Source: Hyphomicrobiales bacterium (GTDB taxonomy: Bacteria > Pseudomonadota > Alphaproteobacteria > Rhizobiales > Afifellaceae). Taken from it: a stretch of 16,957 nt of DNA. This document shows, one piece after another, positions 14,640-16,957 of the stretch. Under the pieces are notes generated by a model, which was not told the origin of the DNA, did no database searches, and saw only the letters and a program-made list of their open reading frames with translations. How positions within the stretch are numbered: position 1 is the stretch's first letter; each line of letters opens with the position of its first letter. The position numbers were made by a program, and so were the translations under genes. Location of the stretch: NCBI GenBank assembly GCA_013812985.1, contig JACCSN010000722.1:1-16957 (forward strand), read 5' to 3'.

Positions 14640-14972
14640 TCATTCGCTTTTGACGCGCAGGAATTCAAGGCTTCGCACCAACCAGGAACGAAGGGCCGCG
14701 TCGCTCGCGTAGCCGGGCGGGTCTACACAGACAAACCCCTTAAGCTTACGACTGCCGCCGATCTGCATTGGGCGCACATGCGGCTCCTTCAGTGCTGCAA
14801 GAGCGCCCTCGGGGCCCAAGCGAAGCATCAGCGCGTCGCCAGTCACGCCACAGCACATGCGGCGCTCGATCATGAAGCAGTAGGCGCCCATCATCGGCTG
14901 GCCGACGACCCCTTCCGCGCATGCGGAAAGGGCCTGGCGGACGCGTTCCATGGCGGCTTTGTCGTAGGGCAC
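14640..14972 (-). CDS. TfoX N-terminal domain protein
   Basis: A 110-residue single-domain protein matching the TfoX/Sxy N-terminal domain (YjhX/COG3070-type stand-alone form): the segment VVGQPMMGAYCFMIERRMCCGV is the typical core, followed by LMLRLGPEG and the GFVCVDPPGYASDAALRSWL tail. Full-length Sxy regulators carry a second C-terminal domain that is absent here. Stand-alone versions are common in alphaproteobacteria, often beside AHSA1/SRPBCC genes; their role is unknown. The start is GTG (14972 on the minus strand). Five bases separate it from the AHSA1 stop upstream, so the two are almost certainly co-transcribed. Confidence 0.88.
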   Translation of the reverse strand: MPYDKAAMERVRQALSACAEGVVGQPMMGAYCFMIERRMCCGVTGDALMLRLGPEGALAALKEPHVRPMQIGGSRKLKGFVCVDPPGYASDAALRSWLVRSLEFLRVKSE

Positions 14973-14977
14973 TGGAC

Positions 14978-15454
14978 CTACGCAGCCATCTGTTCGGCGG
15001 CGAGGATTTCAGCAAGGCGATTGAAGCTGGTTTCCCAGCCCACGCAGTTGTTGCTGCAGGAAATACGCGAGGCATGGCCGCTGTGCCGAAGGGTGACGCG
15101 GGTGCCGCTATCGATCGGCTCGAGGACATAGGAGACGGTTGTCCGCGCCTGCGGCGCCTCGGCCGGATGCCACGAGTGAGAGAGCTTGCGCGGCGGATCG
15201 ACCTCAAGGAACTCGCCTTGCAGCACGTAGGAATTGCCGCGCGCAACGCCGGTCGCCTCCCACGTCCCGCCCACTTTCACATCGCCCTTCCAGCGCCGGG
15301 TGTCGAACACGCCGGGACGGCCCCACCAATCCGTAATCTCCTCGGAGGTAAGCGCTTGAAACACACGCTCCGGAGTGGCGGCAGTCTCGACGGTGGCGAG
15401 GATGAGACCTTCGGCCAAATCCGCGACAGCACGGGCGTTGCTTCGCTCGATCAT
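14978..15454 (-). CDS. AHSA1/SRPBCC domain protein
   Basis: A 158-residue START-like helix-grip protein of the AHSA1 (activator of Hsp90 ATPase homologue 1) family. It begins with the usual VETAATPERVFQALT strand-helix, then TDWWGRPG, VKVGGTWEA, LEVDPPRKLSHSWHP and a C-terminal helix GWETSFNRLAEILA. These proteins bind small hydrophobic ligands; no catalytic role is assigned. The ATG at 15454 is preceded by a near-perfect Shine-Dalgarno, GGAGGTG, 5 bases upstream, which favours it over the GTG 6 bases earlier that would overlap that site. It is divergent from the second AHSA1-like gene at 15554. Such genes are often paired with an ArsR-family repressor, which is absent here. Confidence 0.9.
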   Translation of the reverse strand: MIERSNARAVADLAEGLILATVETAATPERVFQALTSEEITDWWGRPGVFDTRRWKGDVKVGGTWEATGVARGNSYVLQGEFLEVDPPRKLSHSWHPAEAPQARTTVSYVLEPIDSGTRVTLRHSGHASRISCSNNCVGWETSFNRLAEILAAEQMAA

Positions 15455-15470
15455 CGTCACCTCCTTTCCA

Positions 15471-15518
15471 GGCTACTACGCTGTAGCCCTACGATAACCC
15501 AGACCGATATTGGTCGGG
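15471..15518. promoter_or_regulatory. Two dyads in the divergent promoter region
   Basis: The 99-base gap between the divergent AHSA1-type genes contains a perfect inverted repeat GGCTAC-6-GTAGCC (15471-15488), placed just upstream of the minus-strand ribosome binding site, and an imperfect one CCxGACC-6-GGTCxGG (15499-15518). Their size and position fit dimeric repressor operators that could control one or both genes. No regulator gene is adjacent, so the partner would be elsewhere. No clear -35/-10 pair was found. Confidence 0.4.
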
Positions 15519-15553
15519 TGTTTCTGTTGGCGGCGCGTCGTTACATAGCAGGT

Positions 15554-16018
15554 ATGACAACAACTCGCCTCACCCAGCGCCTGGCCGCTTCCCCGTCCAG
15601 GGTCTATCGTGCACTTACCGATGCGCGAGACGTCGCGAAATGGATGGTTCCTGCGGGCATGACGAGCGAGGTCCATGAGTTCGAGCCGCGTGTCGGAGGA
15701 GCATTCCGGATATCACTTACCTACGAGGGACCAGAAGCGATGGGTAAGACTTCCGCGCACGTCGACACCTACCACGGTCGGTTCATCGATCTCGTGCCGA
15801 ACGAGCGAGTGATCCAGGTCATGGAATTTGAGACGGCCGACGCCTCCATGGGCGGCGAAATGACAGTGACGTTCATGCTAAGCGAGGCCGATCACGGGAC
15901 GGATTTGGTGGCTGTTCATGAGAACGTCCCACCCGGCGTTTCGCCTGCCGACAACGAGACGGGCTGGCGCATGTCTCTCGAAAAGCTCGCGACCCTCTTA
16001 GAGCGGGAGTCGGCATGA
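15554..16018 (+). CDS. SRPBCC/AHSA1 family protein
   Basis: A 154-residue protein of the same helix-grip superfamily as the divergent gene at 14978. It opens TTTRLTQRLAASPSRVYRALTDARDVAKW, then EFEPRVGGAFRISL, a MGGEMTVTFML strand and the terminal helix GWRMSLEKLATLLE. The central MEFET and VHENVPPG segments are typical of AHSA1-like proteins of unknown function. ATG 15554 has only a short AGG 2 bases upstream, so initiation may be weak; the open frame upstream to 14921 is antisense to the other genes and is not coding. The GW...LEKLA tail shared with the divergent gene points to a common origin, but the two are far from identical. Confidence 0.88.
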   Translation: MTTTRLTQRLAASPSRVYRALTDARDVAKWMVPAGMTSEVHEFEPRVGGAFRISLTYEGPEAMGKTSAHVDTYHGRFIDLVPNERVIQVMEFETADASMGGEMTVTFMLSEADHGTDLVAVHENVPPGVSPADNETGWRMSLEKLATLLERESA

Positions 16019-16245
16019 AGTCGGCCAGCTATTCCGTGAAGAAACCAGCTCAGGTCCGTTTCCCACCCGGACCAGACTACCGGTTGCTCTGGCCGCACGG
16101 CCGCTGAAGCCGCATGGCCCTCGCTGGCGAAGGTCGGCTACGGCATCGCGCGATAGCGCTCAATCGGCGGTCTGGCGGAGGGAGAGCACCTGCGGTCGAA
16201 CGTTCTCCGACAGCAAGCAGTTGTGCAAACTGCGAATCACTCGGA
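16019..16245. other. Non-coding stretch between the AHSA1-like gene and the insertion sequence
   Basis: About 227 bases without a recognisable gene. A hairpin, GGTCCG (16053-16058) and CGGACC (16068-16073) with a 9-base loop, lies 34 bases past the AHSA1-like stop; it lacks a T tract, so it is only a weak terminator candidate. On the minus strand a frame ending with the stop at 16160-16162 would encode a tail of roughly 26 residues (VIRSLHNCLLSENV and onward) before the insertion sequence edge; it might be the end of a gene cut by the insertion, but I do not recognise it. Confidence 0.3.
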
Positions 16246-16957
16246 TAATACCAACGGCTCTTAAGTTCGACCGATGTGAGCCCATTGGCGGAAGCCGATT
16301 GAGGTGATTGTGTCGGGCTGGGCGATGAGCCTGTTCCAAGCCTCGCAAGCAGCGTCGACGATGGCTTCGTAGGTGTCGAAGACGCGGTTGGAGAGCCAGT
16401 TCTGGCGCAGGTGCTGCCAGATGTTCTCGACAGGGTTCAGCTCGGGAGCGCGCGAAGGCAGGAAGATCATCGTGATGTTCTTGGGGACCGCGAGGGCCGG
16501 GGTGGTGTGCCATCCGGCCCGGTCGAGCAGCAGGACGGCGTGGGCCCCCCTGGCGACGGTGCGGGCGATTTCGTCAAGGTGAAGCTGCATGGCGTTGGTG
16601 TCGGCGAAGGGCAGAGCCAGCGCAGCGCCCGTGCCGCGCGCCGGACAGATCGCGCCGAACAGGTAGGCGCTTTCGTAGCGCTGGTCGGCGGGCTGTCGCG
16701 GCCGCGTTCCGCGCCGGGCCCACTGGCGCACCAGGCCGTTTTTCTGGCCGATCCGGGCCTCGTCCTGGAACCAGACCTCGACCGGCTTTCGCTTGGCGAT
16801 GCCGGCCAGGTGGGCGCTCAGGGTGGAGGGGAAGTTTTTTTGAACGCCTCGATCGTGCGCTGATCCTGCGCCGGGTGACGCGGGCGGGCGCTGACGTGCG
16901 AGAAGCCGAGTCCTGAGGATCTTGCCGATCGTGCGCTCGTGGTAGGCGACCCCGAAG
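16246..16957 (-). mobile_element. IS630-family insertion sequence, one end, continues past the window
   Basis: The 3' portion of an IS630-family element: its transposase reads on the minus strand and stops at 16261, and the element boundary is probably at a TA (16246-16247 or 16249-16250) just outside CCAACGGCTCTTAAG, which would be the terminal repeat. IS630-family elements insert at TA and duplicate it. The opposite end is outside the window, so neither the terminal inverted repeat nor the target duplication can be confirmed. Confidence 0.75.
16261..16957 (-). CDS. IS630-family transposase, partial, with two compensating frameshifts
   Basis: The DDE catalytic part of an IS630-family transposase; the N-terminal helix-turn-helix region lies beyond the right edge. 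Catalytic residues are visible: Asp in VWFQDEARIGQ (codon near 16763), Asp in LLLDRAGWH, and Glu in LNPVENIW. The frame is open from the window edge to 16261, but the stretch between about 16838 and 16910 is out of the family's frame. Read in the neighbouring frame it gives LGFSHVSARPRHPAQDQRT then IEAFKK, the expected linker sequence. This implies a 2-base loss near 16908-16914 and a 1-base loss in the A7 tract (16835-16841 on +), together restoring frame. The product would keep the DDE core with a scrambled segment of about 24 residues, so activity is doubtful unless this is a sequencing error. Confidence 0.8.
   Translation of the reverse strand, partial: FGVAYHERTIGKILRTRLLARQRPPASPGAGSAHDRGVQKNFPSTLSAHLAGIAKRKPVEVWFQDEARIGQKNGLVRQWARRGTRPRQPADQRYESAYLFGAICPARGTGAALALPFADTNAMQLHLDEIARTVARGAHAVLLLDRAGWHTTPALAVPKNITMIFLPSRAPELNPVENIWQHLRQNWLSNRVFDTYEAIVDAACEAWNRLIAQPDTITSIGFRQWAHIGRT

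Noticed and set aside
14429..14653. A 74-codon + strand ORF between the SDR-fold and TfoX genes
   Set aside because: No ribosome binding site, no recognisable domain, and it runs antisense into the end of the TfoX gene.
14921..15553. A long N-terminal extension of the AHSA1-like gene at 15554
   Set aside because: It is wholly antisense to the AHSA1 gene at 14978-15454 and has no relation to the SRPBCC fold; the family N-terminus begins at 15554.
16835..16841. A7 tract as a classical programmed -1 frameshift heptamer
   Set aside because: The zero-frame phasing (TTC AAA AAA ACT) is not the X XXY YYZ form, and an upstream indel already puts the family frame out of register, so compensated decay or sequence error is simpler; slippage is kept only as an alternative.
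1..16957. CRISPR array, tRNA or rRNA genes
   Set aside because: I saw no regularly spaced repeats, no tRNA-like cloverleaf with TTCRANNC arms and no rRNA signature on either strand.

Overview
The window is a GC-rich stretch of bacterial DNA. Third codon positions are strongly G or C, and the protein families suggest an alphaproteobacterium, most likely Rhizobiales; this is inferred from style and family content, and no rRNA or marker gene is present. I see no tRNA, rRNA or CRISPR array.

Bases 1-13624 read almost entirely on the + strand and look like one catabolic locus. It opens with a bicupin protein (84-959) and a GlxA-type regulator with a DJ-1/PfpI domain and an AraC helix-turn-helix (1088-2113). 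A 183-base leader follows, carrying a direct repeat with a 21-base period. Then comes a very compact operon, 2297-13624: a three-gene ABC importer of the glycine betaine/proline (OpuA/ProU) class whose permease is a double-length fusion, a D-2-hydroxyacid dehydrogenase, a mandelate-racemase-like enolase-superfamily enzyme, a possible 57-residue ORF, a classical SDR, an HpcH/HpaI class II aldolase, a second SDR paralogous to the first, a glucarate-dehydratase-like enzyme and a third enolase-superfamily enzyme. Most junctions are 1-base gaps or stop/start overlaps of the GTGA, ATGA or TTGA type.

The enzymes fit a non-phosphorylative acid-sugar route: a dehydratase gives a 2-keto-3-deoxy acid, an SDR oxidises it, and the aldolase cleaves it to pyruvate (or a related 2-oxoacid) plus an aldehyde or acid. 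The importer class, however, normally takes up quaternary amines, not sugar acids. That pairing, with three enolase-superfamily enzymes that each keep a different catalytic set, is the best candidate here for an undescribed pathway. The substrate cannot be read from sequence.

Bases 13631-16018 hold unrelated genes: an SDR-fold protein lacking the YxxxK motif (- strand, converging on the operon with 6 bases between stops), a TfoX N-terminal-domain protein and an AHSA1/SRPBCC protein (- strand pair), and a divergent second AHSA1/SRPBCC protein. The 99-base divergent gap has two dyads. From about 16246 to the right edge lies one end of an IS630-family insertion sequence. Its transposase runs out of the window and carries two small deletions that cancel in frame.
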